Shown here: positions 36,495 to 45,429 of the stretch, one piece after another
Position numbering within the stretch: position 1 is the stretch's first letter
Layout of the letters: each line of letters begins with the position of its first letter
Assembly: GCA_003942085.1 (NCBI GenBank)
Contig: DQIQ01000005.1
Location: forward strand, 1-61,425
DNA: 61,425 nt
Source of the DNA: Thermoplasmata archaeon
Lineage (GTDB): Archaea; Thermoplasmatota; E2; DHVEG-1
Direction of reading: 5' to 3'
Notes under the pieces: generated by a model
Told to the model about the DNA's origin: nothing
Seen by the model: only the letters and a program-made list of their open reading frames with translations
Database searches by the model: none
Made by a program: the position numbers and the translations under genes

Positions 36495-38254
36495 AATCTA
36501 CAAGATATTCACAGTACTGTTCAGGGATATTTGACAGGTTTTTTTCAATAAAAACAAAACAGAAGTTCGAGGAAAAAAACATTACCTTAAAACAAGCCAA
36601 CATCAACATGATGTATCAGGAATACTCCTCGATGTTTTTAATGACCTTTATCCTAGGATTTATTATCACTACGGTCACTGCCCTCTTGCTTTTTGTGTTA
36701 TTCCCATCTCTTACTACACTTTTACTCGCAGTCCTTTTACCGCTGTGCATACCACTTGGCATATGGGGAGTGTGTCTATTCATCCCACATTCCGCCATTA
36801 AAAGAAGAGGAGCCAATATTGACAGGTTTCTACCATATGCGGTGAACTTTATCAGCACCATGGCGATTGCAGGCGTCTCACCTGCAGATATCTTCCGCTC
36901 ATTCGCAGCAATCGACGTCTACGGGGAAGTACAGACCGAAGCAAAAAAAATCATCAAAGAACTCGACATCATGGGTGTTGATACGATCACTGCGTTAAAA
37001 CACGCCATCGAAAAAACCCCTTCAAAAAAATTCAAATCGTTCCTCCAAGGGATAATTGGTGCTCTTCAATCAGGCAGTGATCTTCACATCTACCTTTCCA
37101 ACATCGTCGATCAGTACATGGCAGATGAATTTTTATCACGAAAGAAAAGTCTCGATACCCTTGGCATTCTCGCAGAAACATTTGTCACCACGCTCATTGC
37201 ATTTCCGATATTTCTCGTCATCATTATTTCCGTGATGGGGTTTATGAACGGTGACTCAAATTTCACAGTACAAATCTTATACATTTTTTCATTCATTGTT
37301 CTGCCAGTCGCCTATGGTGGGTATTACTTCCTCATAAAATCAACAAGTATAGAGGAGATTCGAAACCCAGAGGGGAAGAAAAAAAAAATTTCTCTGAAAG
37401 AGTATTACATAAAAAACAAACCATATGTTTTAATCCTACTTCTCTCCACAGCTGTTCTCCTTTCTTTTTACAGTGTTATTTTTATATTGAGTTATTATAA
37501 ATACATGATTTTTACGACCTATTTATTTTTTGATATTTTTTTCATCTCTGTGCTGGTTATCATAGGACCCTTTACGTTCTACTCTCATAAACAAGCGCAA
37601 AAACAGCGAGAAATCGAGAAAAGACTACCTGATTTTGTAATTGAACTGGGGAACTGTATCTCCGCTGGGATGACGGTCTTTGATGCAATTTCTATAGCTG
37701 CGAAAGGCCGCTATGGGAAATTAACCCCGGAAATACTAAAAATGAAAGCTGAACTCTCGTGGCATATACCGGTGACAAAGGTTTTTGATAATTTTGCATA
37801 CCGGATGAAATCAGCCATCGTCAAAAGAATAATCGTCTCGATAAATACCGGGCTAAAAATGGGAGGTATGACATCAAAAGTTTTTATGGCAGCAGCTAAA
37901 GAAATCAATCAAATTAATAATATCGAAGATCAGAGAAAATCAGAGATGTCGACGTACACCGCTGTCATCCTGGTGAGTTTTTTTGTGTTCCTAGGAATAA
38001 TAATGATCCTTAATTTAACGTTGTTTAAGTCATTTTTCTCAAACCAAAAAAATACGGTAAAAATGATTGGTATGATGATTAGCAATATGAATCCTAAGGC
38101 ATTAGAGTATGCGTTGTCTTCGTTTACGTTTGTTCAAGGTCTTGGCGCAGGACTCATAGCGGGATTTATGATGGATGGGAAGCTTTCTTCCGGACTTCGG
38201 TATAGCTTTGTTCTTGGCATTATTTCGCTTTTTGTGTTTAAATTTTTATTTTGA
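36491..38254 (+). CDS. Type IV pilus inner-membrane platform protein (TadC/FlaJ-like)
   Basis: 587 residues with two type II secretion F (T2SSF) domains, each followed by transmembrane helices (about 55-100, 235-285, 310-370, 480-510 and 565-585). It anchors the ATPase and guides pilin extraction. The double-domain length is usual for archaeal TadC/FlaJ homologues. It is translationally coupled to the ATPase by ATGA. Confidence 0.9.
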   Translation: MKSTRYSQYCSGIFDRFFSIKTKQKFEEKNITLKQANINMMYQEYSSMFLMTFILGFIITTVTALLLFVLFPSLTTLLLAVLLPLCIPLGIWGVCLFIPHSAIKRRGANIDRFLPYAVNFISTMAIAGVSPADIFRSFAAIDVYGEVQTEAKKIIKELDIMGVDTITALKHAIEKTPSKKFKSFLQGIIGALQSGSDLHIYLSNIVDQYMADEFLSRKKSLDTLGILAETFVTTLIAFPIFLVIIISVMGFMNGDSNFTVQILYIFSFIVLPVAYGGYYFLIKSTSIEEIRNPEGKKKKISLKEYYIKNKPYVLILLLSTAVLLSFYSVIFILSYYKYMIFTTYLFFDIFFISVLVIIGPFTFYSHKQAQKQREIEKRLPDFVIELGNCISAGMTVFDAISIAAKGRYGKLTPEILKMKAELSWHIPVTKVFDNFAYRMKSAIVKRIIVSINTGLKMGGMTSKVFMAAAKEINQINNIEDQRKSEMSTYTAVILVSFFVFLGIIMILNLTLFKSFFSNQKNTVKMIGMMISNMNPKALEYALSSFTFVQGLGAGLIAGFMMDGKLSSGLRYSFVLGIISLFVFKFLF

Positions 38255-38264
38255 AGATAGCGTG

Positions 38265-38711
38265 ATGGATTTGAAAAGAGAAGGGAAAAAAAAAGATGAG
38301 GCGGTTTCAGATGTCCTTGGAGCGGTCCTCATGCTCAGTATGGCGGTAGCACTTTTCGCTATTGTGTATATTGTGGTGATGTCCTTTCCGTTTCATTCAT
38401 CTGCACCTCGAGTGGATATTGTTGGAACGATACAGGGAAATACTATTGTTCTAGAACATCTCGGTGGTGAATCAATATCTGCTACTTCGAAGGTTTCTGT
38501 TGTGATAAATAGTACACAACATAGTCTAAATGTCAGTCAATATCTCGTTGATTCCAATGGGAATAAACTGTGGGATATGGGTGAACGACTGGTTTATCCA
38601 TCTGGAAATATAACAAATCTTCGGGTTGTAGCTACCGTAATCGACATGGGGAGCAATTCCATAGTGATGACGGGAGTTCTACAGGAGGGGAAAGCAATTG
38701 CAACACCTTGA
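38265..38711 (+). CDS. Type IV pilin (Pilin_N family), short
   Basis: 148 residues from ATG at 38265, 10 nt after the platform gene. A basic N-terminus KREGKKKDEAVSDVLGAVLMLSMAVALFAIVYIVV is the class III signal peptide and the hydrophobic pilin helix; a prepilin peptidase would cut just before the helix. The globular part PRVDIVGTIQGNTIVLEHLGGESI is nearly identical to that of the large pilin at 38978. It ends soon after the first domain, and the following DNA looks like lost C-terminal coding sequence. Confidence 0.85.
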   Translation: MDLKREGKKKDEAVSDVLGAVLMLSMAVALFAIVYIVVMSFPFHSSAPRVDIVGTIQGNTIVLEHLGGESISATSKVSVVINSTQHSLNVSQYLVDSNGNKLWDMGERLVYPSGNITNLRVVATVIDMGSNSIVMTGVLQEGKAIATP

Positions 38712-39024
38712 TGGTACTGCTCTTGATACTACTGAGATTACTGGTTCTTCAGCAATATTATGGTTGATTTATAAATTCATAAACTACGCAGGATCTAACC
38801 GGTTCACCTATAAACTTTCTGGAGACAGTTGGACAAATATCGCTTGGTGCCCCAAGTCAGGTTCAAGCTCTTACAATCAGAGCATTAGCGGTTTATTTCA
38901 GGGCATAGTTTATAATTTTAAGGCTCAGCTTCCTCAGGATTCTACTTCGATTGAGGGTGAAGTCAAGGTAAAAAAAAATGGAGAGAAAGAAAAGAAATCA
39001 CTTGCAATCAATAGCCTCAAATGA
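38698..39024 (+). pseudogene. Remnant of a pilin-linked extracellular domain
   Basis: A frame without a good start (TTG at 38698) overlaps the end of the short pilin and the beginning of the large pilin. The translation has a beta-sandwich character (FTYKLSGDSWTNIAW, GIVYNFKAQLP) like the extracellular part of the large pilin. The simplest reading is that the short pilin once continued into it and a frameshift near 38700 cut it off. A small independent gene cannot be excluded. Confidence 0.4.
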
Positions 39025-42000
39025 AGCGGTTTCAGAGGTTCTTGGAGCCATTCTTATGCTCGCTATAGCGGTAGCACTTTTTGCTCTTGTGTATATTATT
39101 GTGATGGCCTATCCGTTTAATTCTTCTCCACCTCGAGTGGATATTGTTGGGACGATACAGGGAAATACTATCGTACTGGAGCATCGCGGTGGTGAATCAA
39201 TATCTGCTTCTTCGAAGGTTTCTGTAGTGGTAAATGGTTCAGAGTATAGTCTAAAGGTAAGCGAATATCTTGTTGATACCAATAGGAATAACCGGTGGGA
39301 TGTGGGTGAACAACTGATTTATTATCCATCAGTGGACATCAAGGGTCTGCGTGTTGAAGCCACCGTTGTCGATGTAAATACCAATTCTATTGTAATGATG
39401 GAGATTATTCAGCAGGGTGGTGATACTCAGATTCCGCTCGAGACCACAGTAAATCCTATCAGCCCCTATGATCAACCGTCACCGTCTCTTTCTCTTACAG
39501 CATCTGGTGATTTTCGTCTCAATAATGTAACACTGTTTTATCGTTGGAGCAATGATAACAGTAGCTGGAATGGAGGATTACATGTAATATATGACAGTGT
39601 TGACAGCAACTCCAGTAATATGGATGGCAGCACTGATAAAGGAGTAGAAACCAACTTCGCCAACGCACAAGGAATAACCAAAGATGGCAACTCCATGACA
39701 ATCCAAGAAACAGACACAGCAGGCCAAGACCATAAAACAGCAATCACAGGAAACACCTGCAACGTCGACAGCAGCCCAGACAAAGGAACAGAAACCAACT
39801 TTGTAAATGCACAAGGGACTTCCCGTGACACGAATAACATGGTAATTACTGAGGTAACCTCTGGTTTACCTGCAGTTAATGAGCATTTGTATGTTGATTC
39901 ATTCACCGCCACGACGACAGGTTGGACGAACACGGGGACAACACCTTATCTTAGTGCTATTGATGGCACGAACTATATCCAAACAAGTACGAACGGTCGG
40001 GTTGGTCGATGGTTCACATTTACAAACACTGCATCAACTGGAAACATTCTAACGGTTGCCCTCAGCATCTACGTCACTGCCGGTGATGGGGACGATGATG
40101 TCACCTGGAGTATTGATACGAATGGGGACAACACTGCTGAGTACACAGGGACAATCAATAATCCCGTTGGGTCCAATTGGTATAGCACAGGGACAATCGC
40201 TGGTCTCACCACAAGTGCTCTGGTGAACAGCTCACGGGCTTCATTCACATATGTCAGGAGTCTACCAGCAAACATCATTAGGATTGATTGTGCCCAGTTG
40301 AATGTCACCCGTACATCCACAATAAACTACCAGATAGACTTCGAATACAACTGGACAAAAGCCAACAACAGCGACACAACCGAATATCTGTGTTTCTATG
40401 TAACATCACACACAGGCTCTGAAACCCTGAACATCAACTACAGAAACGGAACAACCTGGACAAACCTAGGAACAATCACAACAACAGGATGGAAAAACAT
40501 AACAGCCACAGGCCTAACCAGCAAAACCTACACCATACAAATAATCGGAACAACAGAAACAAGCGACACCACCCAAGACACCTGGAACATCGACTGCATC
40601 TTCCTACACTCATACAACACATCCAACTACCAAATCGACATCGAATACCAATGGATAGCAATCAATTATACACAAGTAAATAAACAAGTGTGTTTCTATA
40701 TTACATCTCATACCGGAACTGAGAACCTGCTGGTAAATTATTGGACTGGATCTGCATGGTCATTACTGGGAACAATAACCAGTACAGGTTGGTCGAATTT
40801 TACTGCGACAGGCCTTTCATCATCGCCCTATACCATCCAATTGAAAGGTGTAACAGAATCAAGTGACATAGTGAAGGATACTTGGAATATCGATGTGATA
40901 ATGCTTCGCACATGGAATGGTGGGATATGGTATGATGCTAATTGGGCGTATAGAAAGAAGATTAATATTACTGGTCAAATTGGAGCTGGACCTAACTATC
41001 AAGTACTTTTGAATATCGGAGAAACATCTGGTGCTTCAGGGGTTAATTTTAATTTGGGTGGACATTCATCAAACTTTCCTACCGGGAAAAATACAGGGGG
41101 AGACTTGGGGTTTACTAATAAAAGTGATACAGTCCCCCTTGATTTCTGGGTAGAAGATATATCCGGGATAGCCCCAAACAGAGTTGCAAAGGTATGGGTG
41201 GAAGTAAAAGATAGCTTGGATAGCAGTTCCACCATTTATTGCTATTACGGCAATCCATCTGCTACAAACGCTAGTAATGGAACTAACACCTTTAATTTCT
41301 TTGATAACTTTGATGATAATTCTATCGATGTGAACAAATGGACTACATACCAAGGTACTTGGAGTGAGACGGGTAGGGTGATGAAACAAACATCCACAGC
41401 GACCGGTGACCCTAAGAAATGTATTGCAAAATCAGCCTCCCAATCTGATTATTACGCAATTAGAGCAAAAGTGAGACCAGATTCTGGAACAAGCAGTGAT
41501 GCGAGAGCGGGCTTAAGTATTAAAACTGACCTGAGTAATGGTCAAGGTCTCAACTATGTTTTTCATGATTTCAATGCAAAGACAACAGACCAATTCTTAG
41601 ATGACTTACGAACATGGGGAACATCGTATTCTCGAGCTGTATGGTCATTTGGAACATGGTATTGGTTTGAAATCTATCATGATGGAACAAATGTTAACGG
41701 AAGAATCTGGGATATTAATAGTACACCAGGTGGTTTTCATTCGTGGGCAAGAGGTGGAAGGTCAGGTTATCCTGCTCTTAATGGAGGAAGCATGGGAGAA
41801 ACTGCTTCTTTTGATGATGTCTTTGTTAGAAAATGCATTGAAAATGAGCCATCCTACAGTTCAGCTGGAAATGAAGAAACACTCAGTATAAATAATGGAG
41901 AAGGGCATAATTGGAGTATTTATACAGGTGATATTAATCCTGACTCAAATAGCCCCTGGCTTTGGTCTTTTGATTTTCCAAATAATATCGGGTATTATGA

Positions 42001-42076
42001 ATTTTACAGTAGAGGGATGTATAATGGTGTGGCAGAGACCGCACCAATTAATGCTGATGCAAGCTGTAAAAATTAG
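38978..42076 (+). CDS. Giant pilin-adhesin with DUF2341 domain
   Basis: 1032 residues. Class III pilin signal and helix (NEAVSEVLGAILMLAIAVALF) and a pilin head shared with the gene at 38265, then a large extracellular extension. Two short repeats (TDKGVETNFANAQG and PDKGTETNFVNAQG) are followed by a concanavalin-like region, two exact-period 100-residue repeats (NYQID.EY...), and a DUF2341 domain (NWAYRKKINITG..., IYCYYGNPSATNAS) with a jelly-roll end. It is probably a tip or surface adhesin incorporated by pilin assembly. Codon use varies sharply between repeats, suggesting recombination. Confidence 0.88.
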   Translation: MERKKRNHLQSIASNEAVSEVLGAILMLAIAVALFALVYIIVMAYPFNSSPPRVDIVGTIQGNTIVLEHRGGESISASSKVSVVVNGSEYSLKVSEYLVDTNRNNRWDVGEQLIYYPSVDIKGLRVEATVVDVNTNSIVMMEIIQQGGDTQIPLETTVNPISPYDQPSPSLSLTASGDFRLNNVTLFYRWSNDNSSWNGGLHVIYDSVDSNSSNMDGSTDKGVETNFANAQGITKDGNSMTIQETDTAGQDHKTAITGNTCNVDSSPDKGTETNFVNAQGTSRDTNNMVITEVTSGLPAVNEHLYVDSFTATTTGWTNTGTTPYLSAIDGTNYIQTSTNGRVGRWFTFTNTASTGNILTVALSIYVTAGDGDDDVTWSIDTNGDNTAEYTGTINNPVGSNWYSTGTIAGLTTSALVNSSRASFTYVRSLPANIIRIDCAQLNVTRTSTINYQIDFEYNWTKANNSDTTEYLCFYVTSHTGSETLNINYRNGTTWTNLGTITTTGWKNITATGLTSKTYTIQIIGTTETSDTTQDTWNIDCIFLHSYNTSNYQIDIEYQWIAINYTQVNKQVCFYITSHTGTENLLVNYWTGSAWSLLGTITSTGWSNFTATGLSSSPYTIQLKGVTESSDIVKDTWNIDVIMLRTWNGGIWYDANWAYRKKINITGQIGAGPNYQVLLNIGETSGASGVNFNLGGHSSNFPTGKNTGGDLGFTNKSDTVPLDFWVEDISGIAPNRVAKVWVEVKDSLDSSSTIYCYYGNPSATNASNGTNTFNFFDNFDDNSIDVNKWTTYQGTWSETGRVMKQTSTATGDPKKCIAKSASQSDYYAIRAKVRPDSGTSSDARAGLSIKTDLSNGQGLNYVFHDFNAKTTDQFLDDLRTWGTSYSRAVWSFGTWYWFEIYHDGTNVNGRIWDINSTPGGFHSWARGGRSGYPALNGGSMGETASFDDVFVRKCIENEPSYSSAGNEETLSINNGEGHNWSIYTGDINPDSNSPWLWSFDFPNNIGYYEFYSRGMYNGVAETAPINADASCKN
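40325..40924 (+). repeat. Two tandem 300-bp repeats in the pilin-adhesin
   Basis: Copy 1 (40325-40624) and copy 2 (40625-40924) each encode 100 residues beginning NYQIDxEYxW and containing CFYxTSHTGxExLxxNY. Copy 1 uses A- and C-ending codons heavily, copy 2 uses T-ending codons, although the proteins are similar. Confidence 0.85.
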
Positions 42077-42090
42077 TAAGAGGATTTGAA

Positions 42091-42933
42091 ATGAACGTGA
42101 ATCAGATAAAAAACTCAAATGACGCAGTCGCAGGTGTCGTTGTCGCAATTTTACTGCTCGGATTATTTGTCACCGTCCTTGGCGTTATACAAACCATGTA
42201 TGTGCCAAAATGGATGAAGCAAATAGAATCAGAGCACATGGATGAAGTTGCAGGGCAGTTTGCCCAGTTGAAATATGCGATAGATACGCAATCTACTATT
42301 CAAAAAAAAGGCACAATAGCTACATCAATTACTCTTGGAAGCAGTGAACTGCCTTTCCTTCCTTCAAGCAAGGCATTCGGTTCTCTATTTATTTTATCAG
42401 ATGAATGCAATGTGACAGTTACTAGCAGTATTGATCCAACATTTCATTGTTCCCTGGGAACCATAAAATATTCATCAAAAAACTCATATTTTCTTGATAA
42501 ATCATATATTTTTGAGGCAGGAGCATTGATAGCGAGTCAATCTGAAGGAAATATTATGCTCATACGACCTTTTTCCGTGACGAACGAAAACGGTCTTATT
42601 AGCGCATCTTTCAGCATTACAAATATCTCTGGTGAGGGTGGAAAAACCTCTGCAGGTGGATATGGGGTTTATCCGATACAGACAGAATATTTAAGCAATA
42701 AAACCACAATTTTACACGGTGTTACAAGTATCACAATTACCTCGGACTACCCTAACGCGTGGCACAAAGCTTTTAACAGTACTTTAGTAGAATCAGCAGG
42801 GTTAATTTATAGTCATCATTTTTTAATATCTAACAACAGTAACGAGGTAACTATAACATTCATCGGGGTAACTGTAAATCTCACCATAGCCGTTACTAAA
42901 ATCGACGCCCAGATAGCGATCGGATGGATTTAA
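42091..42933 (+). CDS. DUF7289-like minor pilin
   Basis: 280 residues. The N-terminus NSNDAVAGVVVAILLLGLFVTVLGVIQTMYVPKWMKQIESEHM is the pattern of archaeal DUF7289 pilin-like proteins: a short basic lead, one hydrophobic helix, then VPxWMKxxExxHMxxVxxxFxxLK. The rest is a beta-rich extracellular domain. It lies 14 nt after the adhesin, the last gene of the pilus operon. It is likely a minor pilin or assembly primer. Confidence 0.83.
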   Translation: MNVNQIKNSNDAVAGVVVAILLLGLFVTVLGVIQTMYVPKWMKQIESEHMDEVAGQFAQLKYAIDTQSTIQKKGTIATSITLGSSELPFLPSSKAFGSLFILSDECNVTVTSSIDPTFHCSLGTIKYSSKNSYFLDKSYIFEAGALIASQSEGNIMLIRPFSVTNENGLISASFSITNISGEGGKTSAGGYGVYPIQTEYLSNKTTILHGVTSITITSDYPNAWHKAFNSTLVESAGLIYSHHFLISNNSNEVTITFIGVTVNLTIAVTKIDAQIAIGWI

Positions 42934-43017
42934 CAAAAAAAGATAGCCTCTGACCCAAGTAACTTATTTTTAAAACAATCGTTTCGATCAGATATGAAGT
43001 CACTCTACCAATGAATT

Positions 43018-43938
43018 TTATTTGGTCCCCAATCCACCAAATACCTCCTGTTTTGGATATACGATCATGCCTTTATCAGAAATTTTCATCGCAACGATTC
43101 TTTCTTGATGTTTTGTCCCCCGCATCTTCAACACTTCAATAGCCCGCTGTCTCATCCCCTCCCGCTTGATATGATAAATCACGATCACCCCGTCAGCAAG
43201 GAATTCTTCAACACCTGTTTGAGAAAAGGTTTCAGGCATCTGTCCGGTCTCGGTGATAAAAAAATTTGTGCTGCCCATATTTTCAAAAAACCTGAATAAC
43301 CGCTCAGCATAGAACCGATACGAACCGTCTTTTCCCATGAACGCTGAAGCTATCGCGGTGAGTGAATCAACAATGACAAAATCAGGTTTATAGTCTTCCT
43401 CCAGGGTGATCGGTTCCAGCTGTAACAGCTGGCTGTCCTCCTCCTTTGAAAACATCGCATCAACGCTACCTCGTTCAGATAAATAATGAATGTCACTAGG
43501 GAGATACCTTTTGATTTTTAGGTTGCCTGTCTCAAGAAGTTTTTCAGGATCCCAACTAAAATCCTTCATATGTTCCATCAATCTTTTTTCAGATTCTTCA
43601 AAGCTCATGTAGAAACATTTTTTACCATGTAAGATATGATATTGAAGCATCTGCAAACAAAAAATGGTTTTCCCGGAACCTGCACCCCCAGCTACCAGGA
43701 CATTAGAGCCTCGGGGTATGCCGTTTTCAAAGAGCTCATCAAATCCCGGTATCCCTGTTATTACATATTTTTTCGTATCGTTTACTTCTTTTAAGTCTTC
43801 AACAGTACGTTGTGTTTTTGATTCTAACGTCTGGCCATCTTGTTTTTTACTTTCACCGTCCCCTAATTTTTTTTCTATTATTGATTTGATTTTTGACATA
43901 TCGAAAATAGTATCCTGTTCGCTCTCCTTTTTTGTCAT
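43018..43938 (-). CDS. KaiC-family single-domain ATPase
   Basis: 306 residues. After a 50-residue charged N-terminus comes a full RecA/KaiC domain: PGFDELFENGIPRGS, Walker A GGAGSGKT (84-91), SFEESEKRLMEHMKDFSW, Walker B DFVIVDSLTAIAS, and RGTKHQERIVAMKISDKGMIV. Unlike proteins A-D it keeps the P-loop. It converges with the pilus operon. Preceded by a possible small gene and by GTAAT site F. Confidence 0.9.
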   Translation of the reverse strand: MTKKESEQDTIFDMSKIKSIIEKKLGDGESKKQDGQTLESKTQRTVEDLKEVNDTKKYVITGIPGFDELFENGIPRGSNVLVAGGAGSGKTIFCLQMLQYHILHGKKCFYMSFEESEKRLMEHMKDFSWDPEKLLETGNLKIKRYLPSDIHYLSERGSVDAMFSKEEDSQLLQLEPITLEEDYKPDFVIVDSLTAIASAFMGKDGSYRFYAERLFRFFENMGSTNFFITETGQMPETFSQTGVEEFLADGVIVIYHIKREGMRQRAIEVLKMRGTKHQERIVAMKISDKGMIVYPKQEVFGGLGTK

Positions 43939-43954
43939 TTCTAATCAACTCGTC

Positions 43955-44119
43955 TTACAACCTTTTTAAAAAAAAATGCGACATTTTCTCAATGAGATTT
44001 CCTTCACTCATCGGTGTTGATAATACCACGATTTTTGTATTATTCGCTGCGGCGTTTTCAATAACAGTCTTACCGGTCACACTATTGCCGATGGCATATA
44101 GTGTCTGTAGATTCTTCAA
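43955..44119 (-). CDS. Possible small gene upstream of the KaiC ATPase
   Basis: 54 codons if started at TTG (44119), or 41 from an internal GTG. The translation looks protein-like (LYAIGNSVTGKTVIEN, TKIVVLSTPMSEGNLIEKM). It lies 16 nt before the KaiC ATG and about 48 nt after the predicted transcript start at site F, the same spacing as gene 26040 to site C. No family recognised, and the unusual start lowers confidence. Confidence 0.35.
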   Translation of the reverse strand: MKNLQTLYAIGNSVTGKTVIENAAANNTKIVVLSTPMSEGNLIEKMSHFFLKRL

Positions 44120-44150
44120 TTTTATATCCCATCCTCATCTGAATAATAAC

Positions 44151-44200
44151 ATTACAATTAAATTACTTATAAATTACTAATATCTTTTTGACATTTAAAC
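44151..44200 (-). promoter_or_regulatory. GTAAT box site F with TATA
   Basis: TATA ATTTAAAC at 44193-44200, 15 nt, then three GTAAT units on the minus strand (plus-strand ATTAC starts 44173, 44162, 44151; 11-bp period). It is nearly the same sequence as site C, including the CTTTTT(G/A)ACATTTAAA part. Confidence 0.72.
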
Positions 44201-44266
44201 CTTATGCTATAAAAATAGTTGATGAAAAAAGATTCTACAAAAGAAAAAAGAAAGTTATTTGACCTT

Positions 44267-44644
44267 TTATTTCTCCAGCATCCTGTCGATCCGTCTCATC
44301 AAATCATCGATATCATAGGGCTTCAGGATATAATCCAATATATCCAACTCTTTGAGCATTTGTTTCCCATAGCCGCCAAACGCAGCGACCGTTAAAAAAG
44401 CAAGTTTAAGATTCTTCAACTGTGCATCGTTCCGTATGCTTTCACACACTTCTCTGCCGCTCATCTCAGGCATGAACATGTCGACCAGGACCAAATCTGG
44501 TTTTTTTTCCAAATTTTTAAGAATTTTAAGGGCTTCTTTCCCATTGGCTGCTCCCACGACATTATAATCATGGGACCGAAGTAGAATAGTGAGCATCTCT
44601 CGCAAATCGGGTTCATCATCAATAACCATCACGGTCTTTACCAT
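44267..44644 (-). CDS. Single-domain response regulator
   Basis: 125 residues, receiver only: DD at 9-10, phospho-acceptor Asp55 (LVLVDMFMPE), the Thr of FLTVAAFGG, and Lys in YILKPYD. It overlaps by 7 nt the membrane-bound degenerate KaiC gene, pointing to a fixed pairing. It differs from the other three receivers, which share the DVxMPG.TT and VRYS motifs, so it belongs to another lineage. Confidence 0.92.
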   Translation of the reverse strand: MVKTVMVIDDEPDLREMLTILLRSHDYNVVGAANGKEALKILKNLEKKPDLVLVDMFMPEMSGREVCESIRNDAQLKNLKLAFLTVAAFGGYGKQMLKELDILDYILKPYDIDDLMRRIDRMLEK

Positions 44645-45429
44645 TTCACATCACCTGTCACCTTATCCACAAACATGGTGATATCATTCATCGTCTGTAC
44701 CCCAAGGTCTTCCATTTTACCAATAAAAAACCCCTGCGCCCTATTGGCCTTAATCAATAAGGTCATATCCTGCACAAACTTCGGCAGCTCAAACCTCTTA
44801 ATTGCCTTTACTGCAGAGACATTATCGATGACCACAATGTTGATGTTTTTTTCTTTAAGCACCTTATCCAAGATGGCTTTTATATCATCAGGAGTGTTTT
44901 TTACCACAATAACGTTAACAGAATCTGCTTTTTCCCCGGTCGCATCGATAAAATGTATTGCTGATGAATCAATGCCGTACAAACTGAAGAGATCCACTAA
45001 TTTTTTATACGGTTTTTCCATCGTAACAATGCACACACCTCGGACATTCTTGACGATGGACACAAGCGTATCCTCGTATTTCTCTTTAGAAGTAAGCACG
45101 AACGCCTGACCATAGTCTGATAAATCCATGATTAGTGTTCTTAATTTCCACATGCCAGCAACCAGTAGCACAATGAAGAGGATCTCCAAAAAGTTCGTAA
45201 TCATAAAGTCCGTGATAATAGTCTGGTTTATGATACCGAATATCCCTAAAACCTGAACCGTCTGCAGCAGAAAAAAAACAACCATGCCCCCTAAGACAAA
45301 GAGCAGCCCCAATCGCATCTTATCTTTTGTTCTTTTGACAATACCAAAGACGATCAACACCCCGAAAAGACCGACAATAAAAGTAAGGATGTAGATTATT
45401 TCACTCAGACCTATCTGATTCATAATCAT
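44638..45429 (-). CDS. Membrane-anchored P-loop-less KaiC-like protein E
   Basis: 263 residues. Three transmembrane helices (about 7-27, 37-60 and 70-92) precede a cytoplasmic degenerate KaiC fold: GVCIVTMEKPYKKLVDLFSLYGID, IHFIDATGEK, NIVVIDNVSAVKAI (Walker-B-like), no Walker A. It overlaps the ribbon-helix-helix gene and the receiver gene on either side (4 and 7 nt). It is a possible membrane relay between the receiver and KaiC proteins; inferred. Confidence 0.72.
   Translation of the reverse strand: MIMNQIGLSEIIYILTFIVGLFGVLIVFGIVKRTKDKMRLGLLFVLGGMVVFFLLQTVQVLGIFGIINQTIITDFMITNFLEILFIVLLVAGMWKLRTLIMDLSDYGQAFVLTSKEKYEDTLVSIVKNVRGVCIVTMEKPYKKLVDLFSLYGIDSSAIHFIDATGEKADSVNVIVVKNTPDDIKAILDKVLKEKNINIVVIDNVSAVKAIKRFELPKFVQDMTLLIKANRAQGFFIGKMEDLGVQTMNDITMFVDKVTGDVKW

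Noticed and set aside
44222..44395. Rightward 57-codon ORF after site F
   Set aside because: It is mostly antisense to the receiver gene at 44267 and lacks a ribosome-binding site.
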